The position numbers and the translations under genes were made by a program. From assembly GCA_001632425.1 (NCBI GenBank), contig KV425594.1:17732-39124 (forward strand): a DNA stretch of 21,393 nt, in the 5' to 3' direction. How positions within the stretch are numbered: position 1 is the first letter of the stretch; each line of letters starts with the position of its first letter. Shown here piece after piece: positions 20,602-21,393 of this stretch. The notes below the pieces were generated by a model. The model saw only the letters and a program-made list of their open reading frames with translations. It did not search any database and was not told the origin of the DNA. The DNA comes from Neolentinus lepideus HHB14362 ss-1 (Eukaryota > Basidiomycota > Agaricomycetes > Gloeophyllales > Gloeophyllaceae).

Positions 20602-20984
20602 GTTTGTACTTCGAATATGCTACAGATTGTTTGAGACTACGCAGTATCGATACAGAAAGGACTTGATGCAGATGAAATACGACCCAGGATACTATGCAGT
20701 TGTGAAACAGAACTTGAAGTAACACACAAGACAGTGACTTGCAAGAGTCAATTGCAGAGCCGGGTCCGATCGGATCCAGATTGCAGTACTTGAGTATTCT
20801 CACGCGCCAAGTAAGAACATCTATAGATGTACCGAACACCGACGAAGGACAGCGTTTATATTGTGATTCTCATTAGAAACATCAACGTCTGCATATACAA
20901 AGTCGAAGAACATCCTTATGATGCGATGCACAACTGATCTTATTCAGCTTATGTCTCATGATGCACCGCTCCGAATCTTTAACC
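20602..20984. other. intergenic region between P450 and SQS1-like genes
   Basis: 383 bp between the P450 stop codon and the SQS1-like start, both on the minus strand. It must contain the P450 3' end and the SQS1-like promoter. I see no TATA box that I would defend, no RNA gene and no repeat. Confidence 0.5.
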
Positions 20985-21393
20985 TCACGGACTGAAGTCT
21001 CGAACCAGTCTGGCCGTATCAGGACTGCGAGGACTGATGGCGCACTTGAACGGAACTGGACGGCTAAAAGGACAGACATGAGTCGTGCTCGCATACAAAA
21101 AAAACATTCTGTGCCAGAGAAAGCCATCGCTAAACTCGGCAGTGACGGGAATCTCGTCTCCAGCCTCGTTCTTAGCCTTGCTTATATTGAAGACAGACAA
21201 GATCATCACCAGAGCCATCCAAACATTCTCGGTGGCCATGTGGCGTCCACCGCAAAGGCTACATCATCACCGCTAAGCAGGTATTACAAGGTGCAAAGAG
21301 TGGTCTCGTACCGGCGTCCGAATCCAAAGGCCTGAATAGGAAAGTCTTCCTTCAAGGTCCCGTCGCTTTCAAGCCATCGTTCCGGCATAAACC
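20985..21393 (-). CDS. cytochrome P450, C-terminal part (gene runs off the window)
   Basis: Exons 21391-21312 (partial; two further bases belong to a preceding codon), 21258-21115 and 21063-20985, stop TGA at 20985. The first piece reads FMPERWL, the conserved PERW region before the heme loop, and ends GFGRR. Splicing out 21259-21311 (GTACGA...GTAG, 53 nt) joins it to LCGGRHMA, giving FGFGRRLCGGR, which fits the P450 signature FxxGxRxCxG with the heme-ligand Cys. The last part (NISKAK, EIPV, SDGF, RPVPFKCAISPRS) is typical of basidiomycete P450 C-termini. The final intron (21064-21114, 51 nt) appears to start with GC rather than GT. It is a multiple of three without a stop, so an unspliced reading with 17 extra residues is possible. 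These enzymes are usually ER-anchored monooxygenases. The substrate is unknown. Confidence 0.9.

Overview
The window looks like nuclear DNA of a filamentous basidiomycete, most likely an Agaricomycete. The reasons are many short introns (43-99 nt) with canonical fungal splice sites, a Tnp2-type CACTA element and a Helitron of the kinds common in these genomes, and host genes of typical fungal families (GH30 glycosidase, cytochrome P450, R3H/G-patch protein). It falls into two compartments.

Left, about 1-10980: a transposon graveyard. A degraded minus-strand Helitron (Rep plus Pif1-like helicase) is cut off inside its helicase domain at position 287/288, where it abuts a fragment resembling the leader of a CACTA element. 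Upstream of the Helitron reading frame lie a 36-39 bp minisatellite, four ~83-97 bp tandem copies and a ~137 bp direct duplication. A second, plus-strand CACTA element (Tnp2 transposase, about 7335-10613) follows, broken by three in-frame TGA codons and three frameshifts. Both elements are dead. All eight in-frame stop interruptions I could place are TGA, and the Helitron is almost free of CpG, which points to decay by deamination of methylated CpG.

Middle, about 10980-12790: GC-richer DNA with no intact gene. It holds a mosaic of host-gene fragments (a GH15-like glycosidase piece fused to one of two ACC-deaminase-like pieces), a polypyrimidine tract, and an array of short palindromes of the form AGTGCC-N3-GGCACT.

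Right, about 12790-21393: host genes. These are a membrane-anchored alpha/beta-hydrolase (+, 3 exons); a secreted GH30 glycosidase (-, 11 exons in my model, 499 aa, all phases consistent); an SQS1-like R3H/G-patch protein (-, 5 exons, 969 aa); and the C-terminal part of a cytochrome P450 (-, running off the window). The hydrolase and GH30 genes converge tail to tail. Nothing in the sequence ties the four host genes into one pathway.

The most striking observation is in the GH30 gene. The catalytic acid/base glutamate of the Asn-Glu-Pro motif appears to be carried by a 6-nt microexon between two ~53-nt introns. Skipping it would keep the frame but remove the catalytic residue. All exon structures are inferred from splice signals, reading frame and remembered family motifs; no transcript data were available.
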